Shown here piece after piece: positions 44,227 through 52,609 of a DNA stretch of 64,000 bases (position 1 is its first letter; every line of letters begins with the position of its first letter). The stretch lies in assembly GCF_038019025.1 (NCBI RefSeq), contig NZ_CP150496.1, forward strand, positions 2,806,001-2,870,000. Reading direction: 5' to 3'. Source of the DNA: Polaribacter marinaquae (lineage in GTDB: Bacteria; Bacteroidota; Bacteroidia; Flavobacteriales; Flavobacteriaceae). Below the pieces are notes generated by a model. The model saw only the letters and a program-made list of their open reading frames with translations, was not told the DNA's origin and did no database searches. Made by a program: the position numbers and the translations under genes.

Positions 44227-44910
44227 TTATAGATACGCAAAAAATAGGGGAGAACCCTTGTTGTAGTTTTTAGTAAATGAAGAGGTTTTATAAAACGAAA
44301 CCTTGCTAATATTGTATATTTTAATAGCAAAAATTGTTTTCTTTAAAAGTAGTAAAACATCTAAAGAAAGTGTTTTAAAACTTTGTAAAATCGTTTTAAT
44401 ATCTTCTTGCGCATCAATGTCTATTAACAACTCTAAAAAAGAGATTTGTTCTTTTTTAATTGTCGAAATCGCACCAATAGACGCTTGTAGTTTATTAGTT
44501 TGCCATGGTAATTTTAAAAAGGTTTCTTTATTAAAATGTGCCTTTTTAAGTCCCATTAAATAAAATCCACCATCTTTAGAAGGCCCTATAACAAGTTGTT
44601 TTTTTGTTAAAGATGTATTCGCATCTAATAAATGCTTTGTTTTTAAATGAGGTGTATCATTACCAATGGTAATAACATTATCAAACCCTTTTTTAAAAAT
44701 TAAATCGATAGCATTGGTAAAACGTTCACCAAAAGAAGCTCCTGTTTGTTCTTTTTCTGAAATAACAAAATAAGGGAGTTTCGATTTTTTAGCCGTTTTT
44801 AAAGTCTGCTTGTTTAAAGCACTAAAAATCTCTGCAGATAGAAATTCTTTTCTTTCTACTTCTTTAGCTGCTGAATTTGCAAAAATTAATAAGGCGGTTT
44901 TTTGATTCAT
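44227..44910 (-). CDS. divergent TIGR04282-like (DUF2064) transferase
   Basis: The 227-residue protein is a second member of the DUF2064 group. It keeps ASFGERFTNAIDLIFKKGF, VITIGNDTPHLKTKHLLDA with Asp, and IGPSKDGGFYLMGLKKAHF with the Asp-Gly-Gly loop. The N-terminus lacks the RNPELGKAKTRL motif of the paralogue at the other end of the operon, which reads ANSAAKEVERKEF. About 35 residues at the C-terminus are unlike the family. Predicted role: glycosyl or nucleotidyl transfer, perhaps a second step or a dead copy; the altered nucleotide-binding motif argues for a different donor. It starts 3 bases behind arsS. Confidence 0.8.
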   Translation of the reverse strand: MNQKTALLIFANSAAKEVERKEFLSAEIFSALNKQTLKTAKKSKLPYFVISEKEQTGASFGERFTNAIDLIFKKGFDNVITIGNDTPHLKTKHLLDANTSLTKKQLVIGPSKDGGFYLMGLKKAHFNKETFLKLPWQTNKLQASIGAISTIKKEQISFLELLIDIDAQEDIKTILQSFKTLSLDVLLLLKKTIFAIKIYNISKVSFYKTSSFTKNYNKGSPLFFAYL

Positions 44911-44913
44911 AGA

Positions 44914-45969
44914 TTACGCTACAACTCCTTGGCAACTACTTCCTGCACCGGCGGTACAACCATAACAATGCTGATTGATAATAATATTTCTATTTTGTAA
45001 TAATTCTTCGTTATAATCAGAAACGTGCTTTACTTTACTAGCAACTTTTAAATTTAGCATTTGGTTAAAATCACAATCATACAACCAACCGTCCCAACTT
45101 ATAGAAATTGTGTTTGTACACATTACATTTTCTACAGCCGCAGGATTGTAAGCATCTAATAAAGAATGCATATAATCTTCGTAATTATCTGAAGCAATTA
45201 AGTAATCTAAAAAACGACTAATTGGTAAATTTGTAATGGCAAACAAACTATGAAAATCAATGTCAAAATCGGCTTTTAAAGCTTTCTTAAAATCGTTTTC
45301 TAATGCCATTTGATCTCCTGGTAAAAAGGCTCCTGATGGATTGTAAACCAAATCTAACTTTAAATTAGAACCCGGCATACCATAACCTACAGCATTTAAT
45401 TCTTGTAAAGCTTTAATTGATTTATCAAAAACACCATCACCACGTTGCTTATCTGTTTTTCCACGCGTCCAATGTGGCATCGAAGAAACAACATGTACAT
45501 TGTGTTTTTTGAAAAACTCTGGTAAATCGTAGTACTTTTTATTAGCTCTAATAATTGTTAAGTTAGAACGCACAATAAAATCTTTAATTCCGGCTTTAGA
45601 AGCTTCTTCTACAAACCATCTAAAATTAGGATTCATTTCTGGTGCACCACCAGTTAAATCTAGCGTATGTGCTTCTGTTTTTTTAATAACATCTAAACAC
45701 TGTTGCATGGTTTCTACCGTCATGATTTCTTTACGATCTGGACCAGCATCTACATGACAATGCTCGCAAACTTGGTTACACATATAACCTAAGTTTATTT
45801 GTAAAATTTCTAATTTTTTAGGACGTAAAGGAAACTGATTTGTTTCTTTAATTTTAGCAGCAAAAGTTGGTAATTCTCCGTTAGCAAATATGCCGCTAGA
45901 AAGAATTTCCATTTGACGAGACGTATTAGCAATATCGTTATTTCTTGCTTTTAATGATTTTGTAGCCAT
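44914..45969 (-). CDS. arsS: arsenosugar biosynthesis radical SAM protein ArsS
   Basis: The 351-residue radical SAM enzyme has its cluster motif in YMCNQVCEHCHVDAGPDR (CxxxCxxC), the glycine-rich SAM contact LDLTGGAPEMN, and a Cys-rich C-terminal domain ending NQHCYGCTAGAGSSCQGV, which fits the radical SAM/Cys-rich family (TIGR04167, now ArsS). In cyanobacteria ArsS joins the 5'-deoxyadenosyl group of SAM to dimethylated arsenic to give an arsinoyl adenosine. It is the first gene of the long minus-strand operon and has 230 bases of upstream noncoding DNA with a dyad that could be an operator. Confidence 0.93.
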   Translation of the reverse strand: MATKSLKARNNDIANTSRQMEILSSGIFANGELPTFAAKIKETNQFPLRPKKLEILQINLGYMCNQVCEHCHVDAGPDRKEIMTVETMQQCLDVIKKTEAHTLDLTGGAPEMNPNFRWFVEEASKAGIKDFIVRSNLTIIRANKKYYDLPEFFKKHNVHVVSSMPHWTRGKTDKQRGDGVFDKSIKALQELNAVGYGMPGSNLKLDLVYNPSGAFLPGDQMALENDFKKALKADFDIDFHSLFAITNLPISRFLDYLIASDNYEDYMHSLLDAYNPAAVENVMCTNTISISWDGWLYDCDFNQMLNLKVASKVKHVSDYNEELLQNRNIIINQHCYGCTAGAGSSCQGVVA

Positions 45970-46072
45970 TTATTTTTTAATATTCTTTAGCAGTTGCAGT
46001 TTTCAGTTGGTTTTTGGTTACCTTTATCTGTAAACCGTTTGCATGTTTCGCTTTATTTTAAATAAAAAATTG

Positions 46073-46089
46073 TTCGTAGTATTTACGAA
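46073..46089 (-). promoter_or_regulatory. TTCGTA-N5-TACGAA dyad upstream of arsS
   Basis: Perfect 6-base arms with a 5-base centre, extended weakly by AAATT / AATTT. This size and symmetry fits an ArsR/SmtB-type winged-helix repressor site, but no such repressor gene is in the window. Confidence 0.5.
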
Positions 46090-46199
46090 GAAATTTGTTT
46101 TTCGGTTTTAGATTGATAAAATATAAATGTTTTTAGATGCATGCTTGCGCGGAAATAAGCAATTCACACAAAAACGAATGAACATTTTTGGCACTCTAT

Positions 46200-46535
46200 T
46201 TACATTTCTAATTTGTTTACTTTATTCATCATTTGCACACCGTGTACTAAAGTCGCACCACTTTTAATGGCAGCACCCACATGTATCGCTTCCATCATTT
46301 CGGGTTTTGTAATCCCACGTTGCAAACCATCTTTAGTGTAAGCATCTATACAATACGGACATTGTTCTGTATGTGCAACGGCTAAGGCAATTAAAGATTT
46401 TTCGCGAGCAGTTAACGCACCCTCTTCAAAAACTTTACCGTAATAATCAAAAAATTTATTTCCTAATTCTTCGCTCCATTCCGTTATTTTTCCGAATTTT
46501 CTTAAATCTGATGCGTCGTAATATGTTTTTGACAT
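46200..46535 (-). CDS. arsenosugar-associated peroxidase-like protein (AhpD/CMD fold)
   Basis: The 111-residue protein has the carboxymuconolactone decarboxylase / AhpD fold, with the redox pair in EQCPYCIDAYTKDGLQRG. The usual His after the second Cys is replaced by Tyr. The helix LTAREKSLIALAVAH precedes it and AIHVGAAIKSGATLVHG follows, all typical. Members next to arsM/arsS are named as arsenosugar-associated peroxidase-like proteins. Probable role: thiol-based redox step on arsenic intermediates or peroxide removal. It lies 230 bases upstream of arsS on the same strand, so it is in the cluster but perhaps has its own promoter. Confidence 0.88.
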   Translation of the reverse strand: MSKTYYDASDLRKFGKITEWSEELGNKFFDYYGKVFEEGALTAREKSLIALAVAHTEQCPYCIDAYTKDGLQRGITKPEMMEAIHVGAAIKSGATLVHGVQMMNKVNKLEM

Positions 46536-46604
46536 TCTTTGTTTTTTTGAATTGAAATTGAAAGATACAAATAGTTTTCAAACAAAAATAGCATTTTAGA
46601 AATG

Positions 46605-47315
46605 CTATTTTTCGTTCAAGCTCCAATCGTAATTTAAGTAACTGATTTTTGCTTTTTTATTGATTTTGATATCAGCATATTTATTTAAATAATCGATAAC
46701 AGACCCTTCTTTTGTAAAATCATCTTTAAACCAATTAAATATTGAAGAAATTTTTACTTTTTTTTCTGATAACTTGTTTCTAGAGCTATCATTTACAAAC
46801 GCTGTCATTAATTTTTCTAAAGCGGAATCAATATTTTGCTCCGTAAAAGCCATATTTGCTAATTTAGGACAAGAGCCCGATGCACAATTAACACCCACAT
46901 GAATTCTTGGGTCGAATAAATTTTTACGTAAAATTTCGTGTTCTATATGGTCTAAAGTATAGGTCTTTCCACCAACTTTGGCAAAGGGAATTTTCCAAGC
47001 AGTTTTTCCATCTTCTTTAATATCGGTAATACTTTTTAATGGGTAATTGTCTAAAATTATTTTTAAAGTATAAGCATTATAGGCATTTATCCAAAAAGCT
47101 TTTTGTTTAGCAACAGACCAAGAAGAAGTTGGTTTTGTTTTTTCTAAGTAAGAAATGTATGTATTTAATTTTGCCTCGTCTGCTTTAAAGTTTTTATAAT
47201 TTACCAAACCTTGTTTAGAAACGTGTGTTTCTAATAAATTATTAAAAATAGAAGTTTGTGCTTGTAATTGCATAAAGCTAAAAGATACGAAAAGGAAGAA
47301 TGCTAGTTTTTTCAT
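46605..47315 (-). CDS. DUF547 domain secreted protein
   Basis: The 236-residue protein has a signal peptide (ending QLQAQ) and a DUF547 domain: KQAFWINAYNAYTLKIILDNYP in part, YTLDHIEHEILRKNLFDPRIH and the Cys-containing GVNCASGSCPKLANMAF are the family landmarks. Its molecular role is unknown. The domain contains conserved Asn, His and Cys residues that suggest a hydrolase-like or cysteine-protease-like active site (papain-like relatives have been proposed). It stands alone between the arsenosugar genes and the queuosine transporter; it could be co-transcribed with the latter (47 bases). Confidence 0.88.
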   Translation of the reverse strand: MKKLAFFLFVSFSFMQLQAQTSIFNNLLETHVSKQGLVNYKNFKADEAKLNTYISYLEKTKPTSSWSVAKQKAFWINAYNAYTLKIILDNYPLKSITDIKEDGKTAWKIPFAKVGGKTYTLDHIEHEILRKNLFDPRIHVGVNCASGSCPKLANMAFTEQNIDSALEKLMTAFVNDSSRNKLSEKKVKISSIFNWFKDDFTKEGSVIDYLNKYADIKINKKAKISYLNYDWSLNEK

Positions 47316-47362
47316 TTTTATAAATTGTTTGTACTCTTTTAGACGTAGTAATTTTAATTCAA

Positions 47363-48046
47363 TTACAAAATTTCTTCTCCAATTTTTAAATGAAACCTTT
47401 TTCGAAATAAATAAACCAAGCCATATAAAATCGGAGTATCTAATGCTGCTACAATAACTTTGAATAAAAAGCCACTAATTAGTAAGCTAGTAAATATAGA
47501 CCACGGTAAAATTTTAAAAGAAGATAATAAAAATAGTACTGTAAAAGTGTCTATAAATTGCGAGGCAAAAGTAGAAAAGTTATTGCGTAACCAAAGATGT
47601 TTGCCGTTGGTTTTCTTTTTCCAGAAATGAAAAATTTTGATGTCTACAAATTGCGCACACAAATAAGCCATCATCGAAGCAAAAACAGCAAGCGGAGAGA
47701 GACCAAACACTTTATGAAATTCATTATTATTAATAGGAGAGTTCTCTATTGCAGGTGCAAAATCTGCTACTAAAATAATTAGCATCGAAAAAAAGGAAGC
47801 GAAAATACCAGCAATTACCACTTGATTCGCTTTCTTTTTACCATAAATTTCTGATAAAATATCTGTAATTAAAAAAGTAATAGGATACGGCAAGATACCA
47901 ACAGAAACCTCAAATTTATAAAGACCAAAGGGTTCCCAATAAAAGAATTTTTGAAAAATCAAATTAGAAGCAACCAAAGAAGCAATAAATAATGCCGCCA
48001 ACGTAAGGTATATTGTATCTGCTAATTGTCTGTCTTTTTCTCTCAT
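47363..48046 (-). CDS. queuosine precursor transporter (YhhQ family)
   Basis: The 227-residue inner-membrane protein has about six helices and the motifs of the queuosine precursor transporter family (formerly DUF165): FPITFLITDILSEIYGKK-like segment (here YPITFLITDILSEIYGKKKA, in part), AYLCAQFVDIKIFHFW and FASQFIDTFTVLFLLS. It imports a deazapurine precursor for tRNA queuosine. It is divergent from fabD. I looked for a preQ1 riboswitch in its leader and saw none; a TTAGTTTT...AAAACTAA hairpin lies close to the start codon. Confidence 0.93.
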   Translation of the reverse strand: MREKDRQLADTIYLTLAALFIASLVASNLIFQKFFYWEPFGLYKFEVSVGILPYPITFLITDILSEIYGKKKANQVVIAGIFASFFSMLIILVADFAPAIENSPINNNEFHKVFGLSPLAVFASMMAYLCAQFVDIKIFHFWKKKTNGKHLWLRNNFSTFASQFIDTFTVLFLLSSFKILPWSIFTSLLISGFLFKVIVAALDTPILYGLVYLFRKRFHLKIGEEIL

Positions 48047-48101
48047 AAGAACGAAGGTACTAAATATTAGTTTTGTTTCATGAAAAAACTAATGTATTAA
48101 A

Positions 48102-48109
48102 CAAAGTTA
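48102..48109 (-). promoter_or_regulatory. -7 element TAACTTTG of the queuosine transporter gene
   Basis: On the minus strand TAACTTTG matches TAnnTTTG about 55 bases before the start codon. The -33 element is unclear. Confidence 0.5.
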
Positions 48110-48179
48110 ATTTAGTACATGAATAATTATATGCTTTTTTTGATAAAAATAGTAGTTTTACAGTCTCTAATAAAAAGGT

Positions 48180-48187
48180 TATTTTTG
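48180..48187 (+). promoter_or_regulatory. -7 element TATTTTTG of fabD
   Basis: TATTTTTG matches TAnnTTTG 28 bases before the ATG. A TTTTA about 20 bases upstream could act as a weak -33 element. Confidence 0.6.
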
Positions 48188-48215
48188 CGCCACAAACAAC
48201 AAAAAAAGAATAAAA

Positions 48216-49103
48216 ATGAAAGCATATATTTTTCCGGGACAAGGAGCACAGTTTACAGGAATGGGATTGGATTTGTATGAGAAATCTGCATTAGCCCAAG
48301 AATATTTCGAAAAAGCAAATGATATATTGGGGTTTTCTATTACTGATATTATGTTCGAAGGTACTGCAGAGCAATTAAAAGAAACAAAAGTTACACAGCC
48401 TGCTATTTTTTTACATTCGGTAATTTTAGCAAAAGTTTTAGGAGATTCTTTTAAACCAGAAATGGTTGCAGGACATTCTTTAGGGGAATTATCTGCTTTA
48501 GTTGCTAACGGAGTTTTATCTTTTGAAGACGGATTGACATTGGTTTCTAAAAGAGCTTTAGCAATGCAAAAAGCCTGTGAAATTGCACCGTCTACAATGG
48601 CAGCAGTTTTAGGGTTAGCAGATGAGGTTGTAGAAGATACTTGTGCAGCTATAGATGGAGTAGTAGTTGCTGCAAATTACAATTGTCCGGGACAATTAGT
48701 TATTTCTGGAGAAATAGAAGCAGTAGAAAAAGCCTGTGAGGTTTTAACAGAAAAAGGAGCAAGAAGAGCATTGTTGTTACCTGTTGGTGGTGCATTCCAT
48801 TCACCAATGATGGAGCCTGCAAGAGAAGAATTAGCAGCAGCAATTAAAGCAACTACTTTTAGTGAGCCAACCTGTGCTGTATATCAAAATGTAGTAGCAA
48901 AAGCAGTTACTAATCCAGAAGAAATTAAAGAGAATTTAATAGCACAACTAACGGCACCAGTAAAATGGACGCAATGTGTACAAGCAATGATTGCTGATGG
49001 AGGAACAGAGTTTATAGAAGTAGGGCCAGGTAAAGTATTACAAGGATTAATGCGTAAAATAGATAGATCTGTTACTGCAAGTGGAGCTGTTTTAGCAGAA
49101 TAA
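48216..49103 (+). CDS. fabD: malonyl-CoA:ACP transacylase FabD
   Basis: The 295-residue enzyme moves the malonyl group from CoA to acyl carrier protein for fatty acid synthesis. Key motifs: FPGQGAQFTGMG at the N-terminus with the Gln, AGHSLGELSAL with the nucleophile Ser, GAFHSPMMEPA with the catalytic His, and EVGPGKVLQGLMRKI at the end. It is complete and monocistronic, with a TATTTTTG -7 element in front and a strong bidirectional terminator behind. Confidence 0.96.
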   Translation: MKAYIFPGQGAQFTGMGLDLYEKSALAQEYFEKANDILGFSITDIMFEGTAEQLKETKVTQPAIFLHSVILAKVLGDSFKPEMVAGHSLGELSALVANGVLSFEDGLTLVSKRALAMQKACEIAPSTMAAVLGLADEVVEDTCAAIDGVVVAANYNCPGQLVISGEIEAVEKACEVLTEKGARRALLLPVGGAFHSPMMEPAREELAAAIKATTFSEPTCAVYQNVVAKAVTNPEEIKENLIAQLTAPVKWTQCVQAMIADGGTEFIEVGPGKVLQGLMRKIDRSVTASGAVLAE

Positions 49104-49124
49104 ATAAAGGAATTTTCAAATAAT

Positions 49125-49163
49125 AAAAATCCCAATTTCAATACTTTTGAAATTGGGATTTTT
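49125..49163. terminator. bidirectional intrinsic terminator between fabD and the M16 peptidase gene
   Basis: AAAAATCCCAATTTCAA and TTGAAATTGGGATTTTT pair perfectly, with A and T tracts on both sides. It serves the two converging genes. Confidence 0.92.
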
Positions 49164-49183
49164 TATTCTAATAAATTAAGACT

Positions 49184-52018
49184 TTAATTCTTAATTTTCT
49201 TTTGTCTTTCGTTCAATAAAATAGGTTCACCATACCCTAATTCTTTCATACGATTTAATTGTGTTTCTGCATCACCAACAATTAACCAAATCATTTTATT
49301 AGGATTTACATATGTGTTTGCCAATTCAGAAATTCTTTCTTTGGTCATGTTATTCACGGTTTCTTCTCGATCGCTTATATAATCTGCTTTCATACCGTAA
49401 TTTGCAATATTAGATAACATTCTTAATTTAGCACCAGCAGTTTCGAAAGCTCTGGCATTACTTTTAATTAAGAAACCTTTGGTTGTTTCTAAATCTTTAT
49501 CAGAAAATGTTGTAGGATACTCTTCTAAAATTTTCTTAACTGCTTGTGCAGATTCTAAAGTAACATTAGATCTTACACCACTAGAAATTGTAAAAGTTCC
49601 TTTTGCTTTTGTTCCTGAAAAACCAGAACGAATACCGTAAGTATAACCTTTTCCTTCTCTTAATTCTTGCGTTAAACGAGACGCAAAACCACCACCACCA
49701 AGAATATAATTCATAACAGAAGCAGCGTAGTAATCTTTATCTGTTGCCGCTAACGCTGGTGCGCCAAATTGTAAAACAGATTGTTTTGCATTTGGTATAT
49801 CATAAAAATAAACAACAGGTTTGTTAGGAGCATCTGGTGTTTTATATTCCGGAATTGTAACAGCTTTTGAGTGCCAGTTTGTGTTTAAAGAAGCCAGAGA
49901 ATTTACCACAGTTTCTTCTGTAATGTCACCAACAACTAACATTTTTGCAACAGAAGGAGAAATGTAGTTGTTATAGTATTCTTTTAAATCTTCTATAGAG
50001 ATATTTTCTACTGATGAAATTGTACCCAATGTGTTTTTAGATCGGATGTTGTCTTCACCATAAATTAGAGTTTTGTATGCATTTCTTGCAACCGAGTTTG
50101 GACTTGCTTCTTGTTGTCTTAAATTAGAAATAGTCGCTTTTTTAAGTAATGCAAATTCTGTTTCATCAAATCTTGGTTCTAACAACATTTCCTGCGCTAA
50201 AGCCAAAGTTTTGGTATAGTTTTTAGCTAAAGTTGTTCCGCTTAAAGTAATGTTTTCTTTAGTTGCGTAAATGTAGATAGAAGCACCTAATTCTTGAATA
50301 GCTTCTTCTAATTGTTGTACGCTTTTGTTTTTAGTTCCTTTATTTAACAAGTCCGCAGTTAAATTAGCGACACCCAATTTATCTAAAGATTCTAATAACT
50401 GTCCACCATCAATAGTCAAGTTAAAACGCACTAATGGAACTTCGTTATTTTCGATCCCGTAAATTTTTAAACCATTTTCTAAACCTGCTTCGTAAACTTT
50501 TGGCACTGCTAATGAGGGTGCTTTACCATATTCTGGTTCTATACTTCTATCGAAAGAAGATGGAGTTTTCTTATAGGTAGCTGCAATTTTAGGGTCAAAA
50601 GTTTCTTCTGCGCCATTAACAATTTTTTCTTCTATAACATTTGCCAAAGTAGAACCTTTAAGGGCAAGTTCTGCGCTGTTTTTAGGAACAAAACTAGTAG
50701 CAATGTAATTTTTATCTTTAATATACGTATTGTAAACACGCATTACATCGTCTTTAGTAACTGCCAGTGTTTTTTTGATATCTTCTGTAGCAAAACCAGG
50801 ATTTCCTAAATATGTATTATTAGAAGCTAAGTTAGATCCTTTCCCTAAAACACTCGATAAACCTAAATAAAATTGAGTTTCTTGTCCTGCTTTTATTCTT
50901 TGTAAATCTTTATCAGAAATACCTTCAGATTCAAACTTTGCAAAACCCTTTTCGATACCTGCTTTTACTTCATCTAAATTTTTACCGTTAAAAGCTCTAA
51001 CAATTAATTGAGTTTCACCAGCCAATTCAGATGCGTAATTATACATCACTGTGTTAGATGTTAATTTTAAATCGTCTACTAAAACAGTGTTAAGTGGTGC
51101 AGATTTTCCGTCTGATAAATACTGAGTTAAAACTTCTAAAGCATAAGAATCTTCGTGATACATTTCTACACTTGGCCAAACCATTGTTAATTGTGGTACT
51201 CTGGCAAAATTGTCTTCGTAATATAAAAACTTTGTTTCTTTAACTTCACCCGGTTTTTTCTCTAAAGCCGGAATTTCTTCTCCTTTAGGAATTTCATCAA
51301 AATATTTATGAACCCATTTTGTTGCTTCTTCGATATTAATATCTCCAGAAAGTACTAAAGTAGCATTATTTGGCACATACCATTTCTTGTAAAAATCTTT
51401 TACATCTTGTAAAGTTGCATTTTGTAAATCTTCTAAAGAACCAATTACTTGCCAATTGTAAGGATGATTTTTTGGGTACAAGTTTTTACCGATTACGTAT
51501 TGATTGTGTCCGTATGGTCGGTTATCTACACTTTGTCTTTTTTCGTTTTTTACAACTTGTTTTTCTTTTGCTAAAACAGGTTCTGTAACCGTATTTATAA
51601 AATACCCAAGTTTGTCTGCCTCTGCCCAAATCATTTTTTCTAAAGCATCTTTTGGTACTGTTTGTAAGTAGTTTGTTCTGTCTCTAGAAGTAGAACCATT
51701 AGCCCCAGAACCACCAATTCTTGCACTCATTTTATCTAAACCACCTTTTCCTAAGTTTTCTGATTCTAGAAATAGTAAGTGTTCAAATAAATGAGCAAAA
51801 CCTGTTCTACCTTCTTTTTCTCTTGCAGAACCAACATGAACCATTAGTTCTACTGCAACAACAGGATCTGATTTGTCTACATGAAAAATTACATCTAAAC
51901 CATTGTCTAATTCGATTTTTTTGTAATTAACACGAAGCTCTTTTGTTTTTTCTTTGGAAGAATTGTTACAAGCTATAAAACTTGCAATTGCTATAAAAGC
52001 AATACATATTTTTTTCAT
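49184..52018 (-). CDS. M16 family zinc metallopeptidase lipoprotein, two-lobed
   Basis: The 944-residue protein begins with a lipoprotein signal (IAIASFIACNNSSKE). The first half carries the inverted zinc motif HLFEHLLF (about residue 75-80, HxxEH) within GRTGFAHLFEH, plus a downstream Glu cluster (EKQVVKNEKRQSVDN). The second half has an M16-like lobe without the motif (PLVRFNLTIDGGQLLES start, YILGGGGFASRLTQELREGKGY with the conserved Arg and Tyr). Together they form the clamshell of two-domain M16 proteases such as pitrilysin. Role: degradation of peptides in the periplasm. It is monocistronic. Length is usual for this class. Confidence 0.95.
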   Translation of the reverse strand: MKKICIAFIAIASFIACNNSSKEKTKELRVNYKKIELDNGLDVIFHVDKSDPVVAVELMVHVGSAREKEGRTGFAHLFEHLLFLESENLGKGGLDKMSARIGGSGANGSTSRDRTNYLQTVPKDALEKMIWAEADKLGYFINTVTEPVLAKEKQVVKNEKRQSVDNRPYGHNQYVIGKNLYPKNHPYNWQVIGSLEDLQNATLQDVKDFYKKWYVPNNATLVLSGDINIEEATKWVHKYFDEIPKGEEIPALEKKPGEVKETKFLYYEDNFARVPQLTMVWPSVEMYHEDSYALEVLTQYLSDGKSAPLNTVLVDDLKLTSNTVMYNYASELAGETQLIVRAFNGKNLDEVKAGIEKGFAKFESEGISDKDLQRIKAGQETQFYLGLSSVLGKGSNLASNNTYLGNPGFATEDIKKTLAVTKDDVMRVYNTYIKDKNYIATSFVPKNSAELALKGSTLANVIEEKIVNGAEETFDPKIAATYKKTPSSFDRSIEPEYGKAPSLAVPKVYEAGLENGLKIYGIENNEVPLVRFNLTIDGGQLLESLDKLGVANLTADLLNKGTKNKSVQQLEEAIQELGASIYIYATKENITLSGTTLAKNYTKTLALAQEMLLEPRFDETEFALLKKATISNLRQQEASPNSVARNAYKTLIYGEDNIRSKNTLGTISSVENISIEDLKEYYNNYISPSVAKMLVVGDITEETVVNSLASLNTNWHSKAVTIPEYKTPDAPNKPVVYFYDIPNAKQSVLQFGAPALAATDKDYYAASVMNYILGGGGFASRLTQELREGKGYTYGIRSGFSGTKAKGTFTISSGVRSNVTLESAQAVKKILEEYPTTFSDKDLETTKGFLIKSNARAFETAGAKLRMLSNIANYGMKADYISDREETVNNMTKERISELANTYVNPNKMIWLIVGDAETQLNRMKELGYGEPILLNERQKKIKN

Positions 52019-52092
52019 TTTAGTTGATTTTAAGACTTTAAAGTTACTAAAATAGAAAGTGAAGATTTATTGTTTTGCTGTTAAATTATAAC

Positions 52093-52126
52093 TAAAAAAA
52101 AATCTCAAAACATTTGTTTTGAGATT
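52093..52126 (-). terminator. intrinsic terminator of the small basic protein gene
   Basis: AATCTCAAAACA and TGTTTTGAGATT form a 12-base perfect stem; on the minus strand eight T residues follow. It starts 8 bases behind the stop codon. Confidence 0.88.
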
Positions 52127-52133
52127 TGAACTT

Positions 52134-52328
52134 TTATTTAGCTAAAATACAATCGCTACAATCTTTTATTTGACCGTAATATGTTTCTCTATATTTATGT
52201 ACCGTTTTAATAGGTATTACATTTAGAATTGTTTTTTTAATGTAAGTTACGTTTGTGTGAAGTCTACCCATTTTTGGTGTGTAACGCTTTTCTAAACGTG
52301 TTTTTCTTTTAATTTTAATCAGTTTCAT
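52134..52328 (-). CDS. small basic protein with a C-terminal CxxC
   Basis: About 64 residues from the second ATG (an upstream ATG would add five). The start MKLIKIKRKTRLEKRYTP is strongly basic, and the end KDCSDCILAK has a CxxC pair. I recall no family. It is a good gene candidate because it has its own promoter at the right distance and a perfect terminator directly behind. The positive charge suggests RNA, DNA or ribosome contact; that is a guess. Confidence 0.65.
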   Translation of the reverse strand: MKLIKIKRKTRLEKRYTPKMGRLHTNVTYIKKTILNVIPIKTVHKYRETYYGQIKDCSDCILAK

Positions 52329-52359
52329 GTTTTCTAGTATCATTGTAATTAATATGCTG

Positions 52360-52390
52360 CAAAGTTAGAGCGATAAAAAAGCGATGTCAA
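52360..52390 (-). promoter_or_regulatory. -33/-7 promoter of the small basic protein gene
   Basis: On the minus strand TTG and TAACTTTG are separated by 20 bases, the spacing expected for Bacteroidota promoters. The transcript would start about 25-30 bases before the second ATG, which favours that start. Confidence 0.65.
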
Positions 52391-52609
52391 TTTATAAGTG
52401 TTAAAACCCTAAGATAAACGCTAGAAATAAGAATCTGAAAATAGAAGTTGGTTGCAATTGTAAATATGATAATGCTAGCGGAATATAATTGTCATATAAA
52501 AACTCATTTTTGGTTAATTTTTGATAAAAAACACAAAAAATCACCATAAATTAACATAAAATACGTCAATTTATAGTGATTTCTTCTAGAATTTGTTTTT
52601 TTAAAAAAG

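Noticed and set aside
46200..46535. Selenocysteine in the peroxidase-like protein
   Set aside because: Both active-site positions are plain Cys codons and there is no in-frame TGA.
48047..48215. preQ1 riboswitch in front of the queuosine transporter
   Set aside because: The leader has no stretch like the preQ1 aptamer consensus; only a simple hairpin is present.
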